NCBI RefSeq assembly: GCF_901709675.1
Contig: NC_051096.1
Coordinates: 310,001-374,000 of the forward strand
Origin: Syngnathus acus
Taxonomy: Eukaryota; Chordata; Actinopteri; Syngnathiformes; Syngnathidae
DNA: 64,000 nucleotides
Direction: 5' to 3'
Below are positions 8,620-19,441 of this stretch, one piece after another; within the stretch, counting starts at the first letter, position 1; each line of letters opens with the position of its first letter. Under the pieces are notes generated by a model, which was not told where the DNA came from, did not search any database, and saw only the letters and a list, made by a program, of their open reading frames with translations. Both the position numbers and the translations under genes were made by a program.

Positions 8620-11600
8620 ATATGATGGCGCCGCGGATGGCAGCCACGGTGAATCGCTCTTTGTTTCTTTGTCTTATTTTGTGTGTTTTCTGTGTCCTCT
8701 GCTATCCATCCCGGATCACGGAGAAGCGCTGTTAAACATCGGACAGTCTTCTTATGGTATTTTCTCTCCTGTTCGCTCTGATTCAGACTGTTTGTCGGAG
8801 ATTCTAGCCGGAGCGGCGGTGCTATACAAGCTAGCGCGACGACGGCGGCGCGGAAAACGAGCCGGAGCCCTCGTAAAGCTGAGGCAGAGAGGGTTCCGTT
8901 CTGCCCTACCGTCAATTCATCTGGCGAATGTCCGCTCCCTGGCGAACAAGATGGACGAACTGCTGCTCCGCACTTCAAGGAACACGGACTTCAGCAGATC
9001 CGCCGCGCTGTGCTTTGTTGAAACGTGGCTCAGCGAACGAACCCCCCACCACGCCGTGGAGCTAGTGGGGTTTCGGCTAACGCGTGCAGATCGCAGCGCG
9101 GAGCTCTCCGGAAAATCAAAGGGTGGTGGTCCCTGTTTCTACATTAATGAACGTTGGTGTACTGATGTCACGGTGTTGAAAGAGTTTTGCAGCCCTCTCC
9201 TAGAAACACTTTTCATAAACTGCCGGCCGTTCTATTCACCACGGGAGTTCTCCTCGATCGTCATGGCGGCTGTTTACATTCCACCACACGCACGTGCGAG
9301 TGAAGCCACGCAGATGCTGGCTGACCAGGTAACAGACATGGAGAAACTTCTTCCAAATTCACTAATCATTGTTCTGGGTGATCTTAACAGGGCGAACCTC
9401 GCACACGAACTCCCCAGATACAGACAGCACGTAACGTGTCCCACCAGAGGGGCACAGACTCTGGACCACTGCTACACCATGATTAAGGATGCATACCACT
9501 CTGCGGCTCGTGCAGCTTTAGGACTCTCGGACCACTGTCTAGTTCATCTGATCCCGGCCTACAGGCAGAAACTAAAAACTTTTAAGCCTGTGGTGAGGAC
9601 TGTGAGGAAGTGGACAGTGGAGTCAAGGCAGGACCTCCAAGCCTGCTTTGACTGCACCGATTGGGGAGTTTTCGAAGCTGCAACTTCAGACTTGCATGAA
9701 CTCACTGACACTGTCACATCATACATCAGTTTTTGTGAGGATCTGTGTGTGCAGACTAAGATCTTCTGCACGTACAACAACGACAAACCTTGGTTTACAC
9801 CGAACCTCAGGAGGCTGCGCAAAGTCAAGGAGGAGGCCTACAGGAGCGGCGACCGCGACCTGTTTAAGCAGACCAGAAACACACTGAACCGAGAGGTCAG
9901 GAAAGCCAGGAGGTGTTACGGGGAGAACCTGAAGAGACACCTCTCTGCCAATCCTGATCCCTCAACAGTGTGGAAAGGTCTGCAGAGCATCACGGGCTTC
10001 AAGAAACGAACCCCCCCGTCCTGTGGAGAGCCCAAGGCGCCCACCTTTGCACGGATCTTCAACCGTTCTCTGGAGCTGTGTGAGGTGCCCTCGTGCTTCA
10101 AGAGCTCCACCATCGTTCCAGTGGCCAAGAAGCCCGCCATCACAGGTTTGAATGACTATAGACCTGTCGCACTGACATCTGTAGTCATGAAATCTTTCGA
10201 GAGTTTAGTGCTGAACCACCTGAAGGATGTCACGGGCCCCCTGCTTGACCCCCTCCAGTTTGCCTACCGGGCAAACAGGTCGGTGGATGATGCGGACCAC
10301 CTGGACACTCCAGGAACGTACGCCAGGATCCTGTTCGTGGACTTCAGCTCGGCGTTCAACACCATCACTCCTGACATCCTCCAACAGAAGCTCATCCAGC
10401 TTGCGGTGCCTGCCTCCACCTGTCAGTGGATCACCAGCTTCCTGACCAACAGGAGACAGCGTGTGAGGCTGGGGGGCATCACATCTGACACCCGGACCAC
10501 CAATACTGGAGCCCCTCAGGGGTGCGTTCTCTCCCCACTGCTCTTCTCTCTCTACACCAACGATTTCTCCTCAGGTGACTCTCCTGTGAAGCTCCTGAAG
10601 TATGCTGACGACACCACTCTCATCGGACTGATCCAGGACGGTGATGAGACTGCGTACAGACAGGAGGTGGAGCGGCTGGTCCACTGGTGCAGCCAAAACC
10701 ACCTGGAGCTGAACCCGCTCAAGACCGTGGAGATGACAGTGGATTTCAGGAGAGACCCTTCACCACCTTTAACCCTCACTATCCGCAGTAATACTATTCT
10801 CTCCACGGACACCTTCAAGTTCCTGGGAACCACAATCTCTCGGGACCTGAAATGGACCGGCCACATAGACTCTGTCCGGAAGAAGGCCCAGCAGAGGCTG
10901 TACTTCCTGAGACAGCTCAAGAAGTTCAACCTGCCGCGAGAGCTTCTGAAGACCTTCTACACTGCCATCATCCAGTCTGTCCTCTGCACCTCCATCACTG
11001 TCTGGTTTGGATCGGCCTCCAAACAAGACAAGCACAGACTGCAACGGACAATCAGGACTGCAGAAAAGATAATTGGAATCAACCTCCCATCTATCCAAGA
11101 CTTGTACCTCTCCAGGACCAGGAAACGTGCAAGGAACATCTCTACAGACCCTTCTCACCCAGGTTGCAGTCTGTTTGAACTACTCCCCTCCGGACGGCGT
11201 TATAGAGCTCGGTACGCCAAAACCAGCAGACACAGAGACAGCTTCTTCCCCCAGGCTGTTGCTTTGATGAACTCACACCACTCTTAGAGTCTCAGAGTCA
11301 TTACTGTGCAATAACACCCTGCTCTCCACACCTTTTTTGAATTTGTCTACACTGTTTGTACTTTGTGTCCTCTCTGCATCCATTGCAGCCTGGTCATCCT
11401 GGAAGAGGGACCTTCCCATCTGTGGTCTCTTCTCAAGGTTTCTCAGTTCCCCTAGCTGGAGTTTTGAGTTCTTCCTTGCCCTCTTGGGAGTTTAAGATCA
11501 GGGGATGTTTGAGAATATTTGCCATTTTTCACATGTCCTGAGTGTTGTTAGTCACCTAAATGTTGAACAGAGGCTGTGATTTACCGAAGTCAAATTCCTT

Positions 11601-11640
11601 GTTTGGCACGCTCAAACATGGTGAATAAAAAACTCTTAAA
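8620..11640 (+). mobile_element. Rex1/Babar-like LINE, copy 1
   Basis: It comprises a short 5' leader, one long ORF (8669-11287), and a 3' region of about 350 bp ending near GTGAATAAAAAACTCTTAAA. The 3' region is shared with the minus-strand copy at 62090-62384/63402-63890 and with the stub at 5974. Exact ends are uncertain and no TSD was identified. Confidence 0.8.
8669..11287 (+). CDS. LINE ORF2: endonuclease-reverse transcriptase (872 aa, internally deleted)
   Basis: The endonuclease occupies roughly residues 80-290: [36 protein letters not shown] (usual GDFN altered to GDLN) and [13 protein letters not shown]. The reverse transcriptase occupies about residues 480-800: [29 protein letters not shown] (motif A), [20 protein letters not shown] (motif B) and [12 protein letters not shown] (catalytic YADD). 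The tail [20 protein letters not shown] is typical of the family. The frame is unbroken, but about 100 residues expected between the linker and RT (the KAxGPDG segment) are missing in frame after FKKRTPPS. With GDLN this suggests an inactive copy. The true start may be upstream or a later Met. Confidence 0.82.
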   Translation: MSYFVCFLCPLLSIPDHGEALLNIGQSSYGIFSPVRSDSDCLSEILAGAAVLYKLARRRRRGKRAGALVKLRQRGFRSALPSIHLANVRSLANKMDELLLRTSRNTDFSRSAALCFVETWLSERTPHHAVELVGFRLTRADRSAELSGKSKGGGPCFYINERWCTDVTVLKEFCSPLLETLFINCRPFYSPREFSSIVMAAVYIPPHARASEATQMLADQVTDMEKLLPNSLIIVLGDLNRANLAHELPRYRQHVTCPTRGAQTLDHCYTMIKDAYHSAARAALGLSDHCLVHLIPAYRQKLKTFKPVVRTVRKWTVESRQDLQACFDCTDWGVFEAATSDLHELTDTVTSYISFCEDLCVQTKIFCTYNNDKPWFTPNLRRLRKVKEEAYRSGDRDLFKQTRNTLNREVRKARRCYGENLKRHLSANPDPSTVWKGLQSITGFKKRTPPSCGEPKAPTFARIFNRSLELCEVPSCFKSSTIVPVAKKPAITGLNDYRPVALTSVVMKSFESLVLNHLKDVTGPLLDPLQFAYRANRSVDDADHLDTPGTYARILFVDFSSAFNTITPDILQQKLIQLAVPASTCQWITSFLTNRRQRVRLGGITSDTRTTNTGAPQGCVLSPLLFSLYTNDFSSGDSPVKLLKYADDTTLIGLIQDGDETAYRQEVERLVHWCSQNHLELNPLKTVEMTVDFRRDPSPPLTLTIRSNTILSTDTFKFLGTTISRDLKWTGHIDSVRKKAQQRLYFLRQLKKFNLPRELLKTFYTAIIQSVLCTSITVWFGSASKQDKHRLQRTIRTAEKIIGINLPSIQDLYLSRTRKRARNISTDPSHPGCSLFELLPSGRRYRARYAKTSRHRDSFFPQAVALMNSHHS

Positions 11641-11818
11641 TCTTGAATCATCCACAGTAAGTAACACGTGTGCAACAGATCAAGGTCCAAAAAGTTGTCA
11701 ATTGGCCAGAATGAAGCCGTCATGCGTGATAGCAAAAGCTAAAAAGTGTCATTTTAGCAGAACAAAGTTGTATTGAATTAGTAGGAAAAATCTGACAAGA
11801 ATGCTCTCCCTGTCAAAT
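11641..11818. other. no recognisable feature
   Basis: A short AT-rich spacer between the LINE tail and the next repeat. Confidence 0.4.
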
Positions 11819-11951
11819 TGTCACGGATCGGAGTGTCCCACAAGGGACGGCTCCCGACGCCCCAAAAACCCAACCCCCCACGGCGGCACGCAGGGGGGCA
11901 GCGCACCAGTCCAGACGACCCTACTGGTCTCTGAAATAGCCTGAACCGCGC

Positions 11952-12415
11952 ACGACGGCGACTCGGGGCACAGAACCGCACTCGGGTGGCGACTTGGGGC
12001 ACAGAACCGCACTCGGGCGGCGACTTGGGGCACAGAACCGCACTCGGGCGGCGACTTGGGGCACAGAACCGCAATCGGGCGGCGACGAGGGAAACCGAAC
12101 CGCACTCGGGCGGCGACGAGGGGAACAAAACCGCACCGCACTCGGGCGGCGACGAGAGGAACCGAACCGCACCGCACTCGGGCGGCGACTTGGGGAACCG
12201 AACCGCACCGCACTCGGGCGGCGACTTGGGGAACCGAACCGCACCGCACTCGGGCGGCGACGAGGGGAACCGAATCGCACTCGGGCGGCGACGAGGGGAA
12301 CCGAACCGCACTCGGGCGGCGACGAGGGGAACCGAACCGCACTCGGGCGGCGACGAGGGGAACCGAACCGCACTCGGGCGGCAACTAGGGGAACCGAACC
12401 GCACTCGGGCGGCCA
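11952..12415. repeat. 31/36-bp GC-rich minisatellite, block 1
   Basis: The basic 31-bp unit is GGCGACGAGGGGAACCGAAC followed by CGCACTCGGGC. A 36-bp variant has one extra CGCAC. About 14 units are present. The array is open in several frames on both strands, which reflects the repeat and not protein coding. Confidence 0.92.
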
Positions 12416-12860
12416 CTTGGGGAACAGAACTGCACGCAGCGGCGGTCAGGGGCCCAGGGCCACAGTCGCGGCACACACTGGGGGCCTGACGCGCAATCGG
12501 CAGCAACTTGGGGGACAGAACTGCACGCAGCAGCGGTCAGGGGCCCAGGGCCACACTCGCGGCACACACTGGGGGCCTGACACGCAATCGGCAGCAACTT
12601 GGGGAACAGAACTGCACGCAGCGGCGGTCAGGGGCCCAGGGCCACAATCGCGGCACACACTGGGGGCCTGACGCGCAATCGGCAGCAACTTGGGGGACAG
12701 AACTGCACGCAGCGGCGGTCAGGGGCCCAGGGCCACACTCGCGGCACACACTGGGGGCCTGACACGCAATCTGCAGCAACTTGGGGAACAGAACTGCACG
12801 CAGCGGCGATCAGGGGCCCAGGGCCACAATCGCGGCACACACTGGGGGCAACTCGGGGAA
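12416..12860. repeat. 91-bp minisatellite
   Basis: GGGGCCTGAC recurs at about 12481, 12572, 12663 and 12754, a 91-bp period. Each unit includes AACTGCACGCAGCGGCGGTC and GGCACACACTGGGGGCCTGA. Nearly five units lie between the two blocks of the 31/36-bp array. Confidence 0.92.
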
Positions 12861-12884
12861 ACAGAACCGCTGACGGCGGCCACT

Positions 12885-13200
12885 CAGGGACAGAACCGCA
12901 AACGGCGGCAACCTGGGGCACAGAACCGCTCTCTGGCGGCGACTTGGGGCACAGAACCGCACTCGGGCGGCGACGAGGGGAACCGAACCGCACCGCACTC
13001 GGGCGGCGACTTGGGAAACAGAACCGCACCGCACTCGGGCGGCGACTTGGGGAACCGCACCGCACTCGGGCGGCGACTTGGGGAACCGAACCGCACCGCA
13101 CTCGGGCGGCGACTTGGGGAACCGAACCGCACTCGGGCGGCGACGAGGGGAACCGAACCGCACTCGGGCGGCAACTCACACAAAACCCGCACTCGGGCGG
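12885..13200. repeat. 31/36-bp GC-rich minisatellite, block 2
   Basis: The same unit family as block 1 resumes after the 91-bp array (CGCACTCGGGCGGCGAC). This implies the 91-bp array arose or inserted inside one original array. Confidence 0.9.
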
Positions 13201-13655
13201 CTAAAAAAAAGTCCTCACCGCAATCAGTGGCACTCGAAAGTCCGGACCGTGGCAGCAGCAAGAGCCACCACGCGCCGCAGCAGTGGGAGTGGGGCCAGGG
13301 ACGATCGCGGGTCCGGCGCAGCTGGCTTGAAGTCGGGCGACGTCAAAGGGCCCTGCGACTCTGGGGTGGAGCCCGATGGCGACCGCGAGTCTGATGACGC
13401 TGGGAGGCACTCCGATGGCGGCCGCGGGTCCGGCGTCGCGGCTGTAGAGTCCGATCGCGGCCGCGAAGCTGCTGTCGCCAGAAGCACTCCGATGGCGGCC
13501 GCGGGTCCGCGTCGCGGCAGTGGAGTCCGATCGCGGCCGCGGAGCCGATCGCGCTGGAACCTGCTCGGACGATGGACGTGGATCGGGCGTCGCAGTGGGA
13601 GCTGATGGTGGAGGGAGGTCCAAGCGCTGGTCGCTGTGATGGTCGGAGCATTCTG
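13201..13655. repeat. degenerate GC-rich repeat
   Basis: Irregular repeats of GTCCGATCGCGGCCGCG and ACTCCGATGGCGGCCGCGGG. There are no supported genes; overlapping frames are repeat artefacts. Confidence 0.7.
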
Positions 13656-13941
13656 TCACGGATCGGAGTGTGGAAATGGAGCTGGGCGACCAAGTGCAGC
13701 TTGGACCAGGGTTTATTGACGAACTCAAAAGACATACTCGGCAAACTGACATAACTTACTGACAAAATCAACAACAGGAACCAAACAGAGACGTGAGACA
13801 AAACAGACAGGGTGGCATTACCATGACAGCAGCAAATGCATGCAATGCTCCGACAGGGAGTGACACACAAACAGAACTTAAATACAAGACAGGTAACAAG
13901 AGGCAGGTGAGTATGATCACACTAATCTGCAAACAATCACA

Positions 13942-14882
13942 TCGTGAAGTTTGCAGACGACACAACGGTGGTGGGCCTCATCAGGGACAACAACGACCTG
14001 GACTACAGAGAGGAGGTGGAGCAGTTGGTGGGCTGGTGCAGAGAAAATAGCCTGATCCTGAATGTGGAGAAGACGAAGGAGATCATCGTCGACTTCAGGA
14101 AGAACCAGCCTCACCACGCTCCACTGATCATCAACAGCTCAGCTGTTGAGGTGGTCAGCAGCACTAAATTCCTGGGAGTCCACATCACAGACGACCTCAC
14201 CTGGACTGTGAACACCACAACACTGGTCAAGAGGGCACAGAAGCGCTTGTACTTCCTGCGGAGGATGAGGAGAGCCCACCTGCCCCCACCCATCATGAGG
14301 ACGTTCTACCGAAGCACCATAGAGAGCATTCTGACAAGCTGTCTCTCGGTGTGGTGTGGAGGTTGCAGCGCCTCCGATTGGAAGAACCTGAGGAGAGTGG
14401 TGAGGACAGCAGAGAGGATCATCGGTGCTCCTCTTCCCTCCATTCAGGACTTGTCATCCCAGCGCTGCGTGTCCCGAGCCCGAAATATTATCAGTGACCC
14501 ATCACACCCCCACCATGGACTGTTCTCCCTGCTGCCCTCTGGGAAGAGGTTTCGCAGCATCCGCTGCAGGTCCACCAGGTTCTGCAATAGTTTTTTCCCT
14601 GCTGTCGTCAGACTGTTGAACATTCAAACGTAGCATTCCTCTGCACACTTGTAAATACTGCTTTTGTCTCCTGCACTGTTCACATACTTTATCACTGCTG
14701 CACTTTGTACTTTATAATTATCTTATTTCATATTTTTATATAGAATGTCACTTTTTTTTTTAACCAGCCGAAATACCTCTACATTGCTGAAAGCCGTATG
14801 CAACGAAATTTCGTTTTGTACACACCTAGTGTTGACAAAATGACAATAAAGTTCTGTCTAAGTCTAAGTCTAAGTCTAATCA
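13942..14882 (+). mobile_element. 5'-truncated Rex1-like LINE, family B, copy 1
   Basis: It starts within the reverse transcriptase at the FADD motif and runs to a 3' tail of TCTAAG repeats (about 14856-14880). It is the same family as the longer minus-strand copy at 53490-57880. Confidence 0.85.
13944..14633 (+). pseudogene. LINE reverse transcriptase C-terminal part
   Basis: It begins MKFADDTTVVGLIRDNNDLD and continues through LNVEKTKEIIVDFRKNQ, KRLYFLRRMRRAHLPPP and SDPSHPHHGLFSLLPSGKR to a proper stop. Only the segment from the catalytic FADD through the thumb and C-terminus is present. It is nearly identical to the protein at 53733-54302. Confidence 0.85.
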
Positions 14883-14990
14883 TGGGCACACAGGAAGGGC
14901 GGGGCGAGCAGACAGACGGAGACGATTACAACCTACACACATATCAAAACTGGGGACGAGACATGACAAATAGATTTGAATTTGACTTGC

Positions 14991-15480
14991 CTTGAGTCAT
15001 GTTACAAGACAAACAGGTGTTTTCCTTTTATGAAGATTCAAATTGTGATCAGTAGAATCAAAATGCACCGTTCATTTTACAGGGATAAATTTTTTCATTG
15101 AAAAGTTTCAATCTGAAAATGGGAAGGAGGTTGGAATATGGCAACAATTCTGATTGTGAGAAAGAGGTTATGAAAATGAATTGGAGGAATTTGAATCAAT
15201 AAAGTGACTTTGAAGGAATTTGGTGGGAGGCCATTTGAACAACTGCAACACCTAACACGCGTCACGTCCGCTGTATCCTCCACAGGATGACTTCCCGTGG
15301 TATCTTCCTAAAACACCATATAAATGCTCCAAATTGACGAGTGATGGTTTAAGTTTACATGGACATTTGCAAAACCCTTCGTCCATCCATCTGTCAAAAA
15401 AAGTCAGAAAGTCACGACCTCTCATTTGCCCTTTGTCTTCTGGTTGCGCTCTCATATTTGATCCCTCTCACGTCCTTACA
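14991..15480. other. no recognisable gene, possible upstream lectin intron
   Basis: AT-rich at first. A small splice-bounded segment (15481-15503, AG before and GTGAGC after) might be a micro-exon of the lectin locus, but it codes for only about eight residues and I do not call it. Confidence 0.35.
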
Positions 15481-15575
15481 GGCAAGGCCAGAGATCAGCA
15501 TCAGGTGAGCGTCCCACCCTGCAGTCCACAAGCAAAATCCTGTTTGCTCTCAAGTGACACGAGTCTTGCTTGCAG

Positions 15576-16299
15576 GCAAGAGTGCCAAGTGCGGCTGGTG
15601 GGAGGAAAACCCCGTCAACGTCTTCTGTTACCTGATCAACTCCAAGCCCACCAAAACCTGGAAGGAGGCGTGAGACAAATGCTCCCGCCTCAGCAGCAAC
15701 CTGCTCGGCAACACCGACTCGCAGGAACACACGTTCATACAAGGTAGGCTGTCCACCGTGTAATGTGCTTGATGAAAGAATCCATGCAGAAGAAAGTGAA
15801 ATTGAGAGACCACCGACTCACATCAACCTTTTGCCAAGTTTCTTTCATTCCAAAGAAAAGACCAAAAATAAGCTTGTGGCCCCCACCGACAAGAACATGA
15901 CCCAGACGTCCCCCACACTTCATTATGGTTAAGCGTTTCGCACATGCACCTTTAAGATGTTTCAGCCTCGTGTTCCATGTTTACCTTTGACCCAAAGGTC
16001 TTCTGCCAAATGCTTCCTCTTTGTGGTTGGACGCCAACGACACCATGTTTGAAGACGGCAGCAAGCAGCCTGACCAATCCTCACCGAGTTCCGTCCAGTT
16101 GGCCGCAAGTGGGTCTAAAACCTGGCCGGAAAATGTTCATTTCCGTGGAGGAACGGAGGAGCGCTGAGCGTCTGTGGTCTCCTTCCAGGTAACCCTGGTG
16201 ATCCATCCGGCCGACGCTGCAACTCCTTATTCAGTGGCAAGTGCGGCCGGGAAGTTGGCGATTGCGAGAAGAAGCGCGGCTACGTCTGCAAGAGAAGAG
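15576..16299 (+). CDS. C-type lectin domain A (3 exons, one stop)
   Basis: Exon 15576-15743 reads CGWWEENPVNVFCYLINSKP, then TKTWKEA, TGA, DKCSRLSSNLLG. A single CGA-to-TGA change would explain the stop. Exon 15998-16108 gives SLWLDANDTMFEDGSKQ and exon 16189-16299 gives GNPGDPSGRRCNSLFSGKCG then DCEKKRGYVCKRR, the usual CTLD ending with paired cysteines. Splice sites are canonical (AG/GT). The middle exon has drifted from the expected WTDGSPF pattern. Confidence 0.65.
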
Positions 16300-16543
16300 G
16301 TAAATCAAGATGCTTGACCGATTCTCCCCAACATGTGTCGTTAGCTGAGAGGACTGAAGTGGCAATTGTTAGGTTTTTTTGTCTGATGTCAGTGCTGATG
16401 CAGGTGACGCAATTGGCTGAAACCGAATGAAGGCGTGGTCCGCTTGTTTGTCACATATCCTGATTTCTCCAAATGCTGAAGAATACAAAAAACATGGCGC
16501 TGTTACATCAGAATCATCCCGAAATGTGTCCTCAGTCGTTCAG

Positions 16544-17216
16544 ACATGTGAATGGATCAAAGGGTGGCGCCGCTTCAGCTCCAACTGCTACAAGAAGATG
16601 GAGACCACCAACGGTTGGGTGGGGGCTCATTACGATTGCGTCTGGGATGGCGGCGACCTGGTTTCCATCACCTTGCCATACGAGGAAATCTTTGTGAAGA
16701 AGCAAATGGGCGACAAGCCGTTCCGGATCGGACTCTTCAATCTGGTGAGACGGAAGCGCAAGCAGGCGGCTGTTGGCTTGCTACTGGTAGTTGACTGACA
16801 ATGGGTTTGGACTCGGCAGAAGACTCTGGTGTCAGTTTTTTGAAGCGGGAGAAAAGAAGCTGACTTGGTCCAACACCGCTGTGATGCCGACCTACGCCAA
16901 CTGGTACTCAGGTCAAGACGGAAGGTAAGAAGGTCCCTTCTTTGTGCTCTTTCATTGACAGGTGGGACACACAGCGAGATTATGGAACCCGTCTGCAAAA
17001 CTTGAGAGAGCGCACACATCGACGAGAAAGGAGGGAAAAGCCTTCAAATTGGCACGTTTGTCGGATGTGTCTCTCGCTTTTCACGACTTCTCCCGACAGT
17101 GCCAACGTGGGTTCCTGCGCGTACATCAACCAAGGTGTGCACTACAGCAGTCAGCCTAGAAATTGGAGACATGGCTCTTGCGGATCGTCATTGGCGTACA
17201 TGTGTGAGCGGTCGCG
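16544..17216 (+). CDS. C-type lectin domain B (3 exons)
   Basis: Exon 16544-16744 gives TCEWIKGWRRFSSNCYKKME and DGGDLVSITLPYEEIFVKKQ. Exon 16820-16924 gives RLWCQFFEAGEKKLTWSNTA and YANWYSGQDG. Exon 17100-17216 gives SANVGSCAYINQGVHYSSQP and CGSSLAYMCERSR. These match the two-helix, WxxG-like and C-terminal cysteine parts of a CTLD. All frames are open and the donors are GTGAGA, GTAAGA and a weaker GTGTAT. I see no EPN/QPD motif, so calcium-dependent sugar binding is doubtful. Confidence 0.65.
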
Positions 17217-17320
17217 GTGTATCTTTCCTCCCCCCCCCCTCGAAAGAAGCCGGCAGTGCGTAGAGCACCAACAAGAATGTTTCAAACTCTTGTTGCACAT
17301 TTTACCATTTACTTGCAAAG

Positions 17321-17628
17321 GTCTGTACATTTTTCATCCGAGCGCTCCCTCTCTGTGGTTGGGCGTCAACAAAAACAACACGAAAGACGGCAGCGGGTGG
17401 ACTGACGGATCCCCGTTTGGTTACATCGTCATGGACGGAGGTGGCTCAAAAACCCAACCGATGTTTGTCTGCGACGTTGCGGAGGCACGGAGCTGAGCAT
17501 CTGTCGTCTCCTTCCAGATGACCCCGGTGACCTCTCTGGTGCGTCCTGTCTTTCCTTACTCACAAGCAACGTCCGCTGGAAGTTTGACGATTGCCGGAAG
17601 AAGAGAGGCTACATCTGCAAGAAAAGAG
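17321..17628 (+). CDS. C-type lectin domain C, last two exons
   Basis: Exon 17321-17440 reads SLWLGVNKNNTKDGSGWTDG then SPFGYIV. Exon 17518-17628 reads DDPGDLSGASCLSLLTSNVR then FDDCRKKRGYICKKR. These exons and their shared intron phrase (GGCACGGAGCTGAGC/GGAGGAGCGCTGAGC) resemble domain A exons 2-3, which points to a tandem duplication. The first exon of this domain is absent. Confidence 0.6.
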
Positions 17629-17697
17629 GTAAGACATGGCGACGCTCGGCCGATTCTCACAACGGGCCGACTCGCGTCTTTTGCTTTTGTCTTGCAG

Positions 17698-18059
17698 GAA
17701 ACACATTTAAGGAGATCCTTTTTCTGCAAAAAACGTTCTGTTGACCTCGTATGTGAGGCTGAGAGTGAGAAGCAAAGCCACATCAGCATCCAGTCCGCCT
17801 TTTACGGTCGGCGGAGTGACGACGTTTGCCAGGAGGACAGCGACTCATACGACGAATACTCATTCGACGACGACTCATTCAACGACAGTTTGAGCTGAGA
17901 ATCCACCATTTTGATGGTTCCAATTAAGGCCTACCTCTGAAGGCTCATTCAGCGTGTCTCCAAACAGCCAGCAAAAATGCCACATTGAGCTTTTGAAGGA
18001 CCAGTCCTGCCCTGCCACCTACAAATATCTGCAGATGGTCTATAGCTGTGAACAGAAAG
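17698..18059 (+). CDS. SUEL/rhamnose-binding lectin domain (2 exons, likely frameshift)
   Basis: Exon one (about 17698-17885) includes SVDLVCEAESEKQSHISIQS then AFYGRRSDDVC and an acidic DSDSYDEYSFDDDS tail. Exon two (17968-18059) includes CHIELLKDQSCPATYKYLQM then VYSCEQK. ISIQSAFYGRRxxxxC and DxCPxTYKYLxxxYxC are signatures of SUEL-type galactose/rhamnose-binding lectins. Coming from domain C the phase enters GNTFKEILF, which hits TGA, so the SUEL frame needs a one-base shift near the CAAAAAACG run. The donor of exon one is weak. Confidence 0.62.
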
Positions 18060-18214
18060 GTGGGATTCACGTCTCGTGATCTTCCACTCTGCACTGAATC
18101 TAGGACTCTTCAAATTCCCAAAAAACAATGCAAGGAGTCCCACAAGGGGTTTGACGGCCAGATTTTTTTTTTAATCGTCCGTTCCAAATTAAAATGACTT
18201 TTGGCTGTCCTCAG

Positions 18215-18780
18215 TATGTCTCGATAGTCTGGGCATCGCCGACGGCAGCGTTGCAGACTCTTCCTTCAAAGCCTCCTCAATGAAAGACGCCACCCCAGAA
18301 AAAGCCCGCCTCAACGGGGAGTCCTGCTGGAAGCCGTCAAGAAATCGTACGTAGAAAATTGACCGCTTGGCACTTTGGTCTCCTGAGGTTTGGAATGTCT
18401 GCCTCCTCCAGCCGTCGGCAGCTGGATCCTGGTGAACCTCGGCTACAATAGAAAGGTGACGGCGATCGTGACCCAGGGGTGTGATAGCAACAATACTCGC
18501 TCCTGGGACATCAAACTTGAGATGAGACTGAGCGTTGATAGGAGGAAGTGGACCAAACACCCGGACGGAAAGGTGAGCGCGGGGGGGCCAATCAAGTCGA
18601 CTGTGACCGCATCCTTCAATATTGTCACAACAAACAAGGAAACATTCCATTTCTAGTTCATCGGCGGTGGGACTCATCTGCTTGAGACGCCCGCAATTGC
18701 TCAGTACGTCTGCATCCTGCCGCTGGAAAATTGTCCAGAATTTGGCCTCCGCTTCGACATCTTGGGATGCGCACATGAGG
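18215..18780 (+). CDS. F5/8 type C (discoidin) domain (3 exons)
   Basis: Exons 18215-18346, 18412-18572 and 18657-18780 have canonical splice sites and matching phases. The protein reads CLDSLGIADGSVADSSFKAS, PEKARLNGESCW, VGSWILVNLGYNRKVTAIVT, QGCDSNNTRSWDIKLEM, KWTKHPDGK, FIGGGTHLLETPAIAQYVCI and RFDILGCAHEG. This follows the discoidin pattern from the first cysteine through the W...LG and VTxIxTQG strands to the closing LGC. Such domains bind phospholipid or carbohydrate on cell surfaces. Confidence 0.75.
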
Positions 18781-18862
18781 GTGAGCAACACAATCTGCCG
18801 CTTTGGTTGCCGAAAACAACAATCCCAAAACATGCCACGAACTCTCGCCTTTTGTCCGACAG

Positions 18863-19369
18863 ATGAGACGACCTGTGCCGGAAAGTTCAACAGCCTCCGC
18901 TTCACCGATTCGATGACATGAGTCACGCTTGACACAATGTTTCATGACCGCCTGTCGTCAATTTCACAACATGTGTGTGTCTTCTGCAGGTTCTACTGTC
19001 CGCCCGGGTGTGACAAAGAGGAACACTTTGTCTTCGGAACGATGGTCTACTCTGCGGTACGGGATTGCCTGACCCCACCGGTGGACTTCTTGTCTGTGAC
19101 TGCAACTATGTGTAAATGCAGGACTCGCACATCTGCGCGGCCGCTATTCACGCTGGAGTCATTCAGAACAACATCGGAGGAGATTGCATTGTGATGAGCG
19201 CTCCCAAGCAGCACGTTTACTTGGGCTCCACCGGGAACGGGAGCACCTCCAGACAGTGAGTGGCCAACTTTCACAGAGAAGTCCCATGAAGAGCAACCGA
19301 CTAATTATCACTTTACTATTTCCAGTTTGAACGACCCACTGGGTGTGTCTTTTATGTTTGCGTACAGGG
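18863..19369 (+). CDS. LCCL domain (4 exons, one mutated donor)
   Basis: Exons 18863-18917, 18990-19056, 19122-19255 and 19326-19369. The protein reads DETTCAGKFNSLRFTDSMTF, YCPPGCDKEEHFVFGTMVYS, ADSHICAAAIHAGVIQNNIG, GDCIVMSAPKQHVYLGSTGN and LNDPLGVSFMFAYRG. The CPxGC, FGTxxYxxxSxICxAAIHAG and GSxxNG elements are diagnostic for LCCL. After 18917 the donor is ATGAGT in place of GTGAGT, although the phase to the next exon is perfect. This looks like a CpG-type mutation that would block normal splicing. Confidence 0.75.
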
Positions 19370-19441
19370 GTGAGTTAAAAAACGTTTTAGGTCACGCCAA
19401 CTGTCATGACGACTAAAACTGACACAGGGTCTCGCCTGCAG

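Larger units (their letters stand above)
11819..14990. repeat. unclassified composite repeat with TGTCACGGATC ends
   Basis: TGTCACGGATCGGAGTG occurs at about 11819 and again at about 13656, bracketing the minisatellite block. The second copy leads into a non-coding stretch (GGAACCAAACAGAGACGTGA ... CAGGAAGGGCGGGGCGAGCA). It ends near 14986 in CATGACA, roughly the inverse of TGTCACG, with a LINE inserted at 13942. This could be a non-autonomous DNA element or two nested copies. Class unknown. Confidence 0.4.

Noticed and set aside
11952-13605. Long open frames in many phases on both strands (up to 242 codons)
   Set aside because: They coincide with GC-rich 31/36- and 91-bp minisatellites that lack stops in all phases. 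The translations are pure unit repeats with no domain, so they are not genes.
15481-15503. Micro-exon of the lectin gene
   Set aside because: Splice-like borders exist, but 23 bp is too short to support without transcripts or a phase match.
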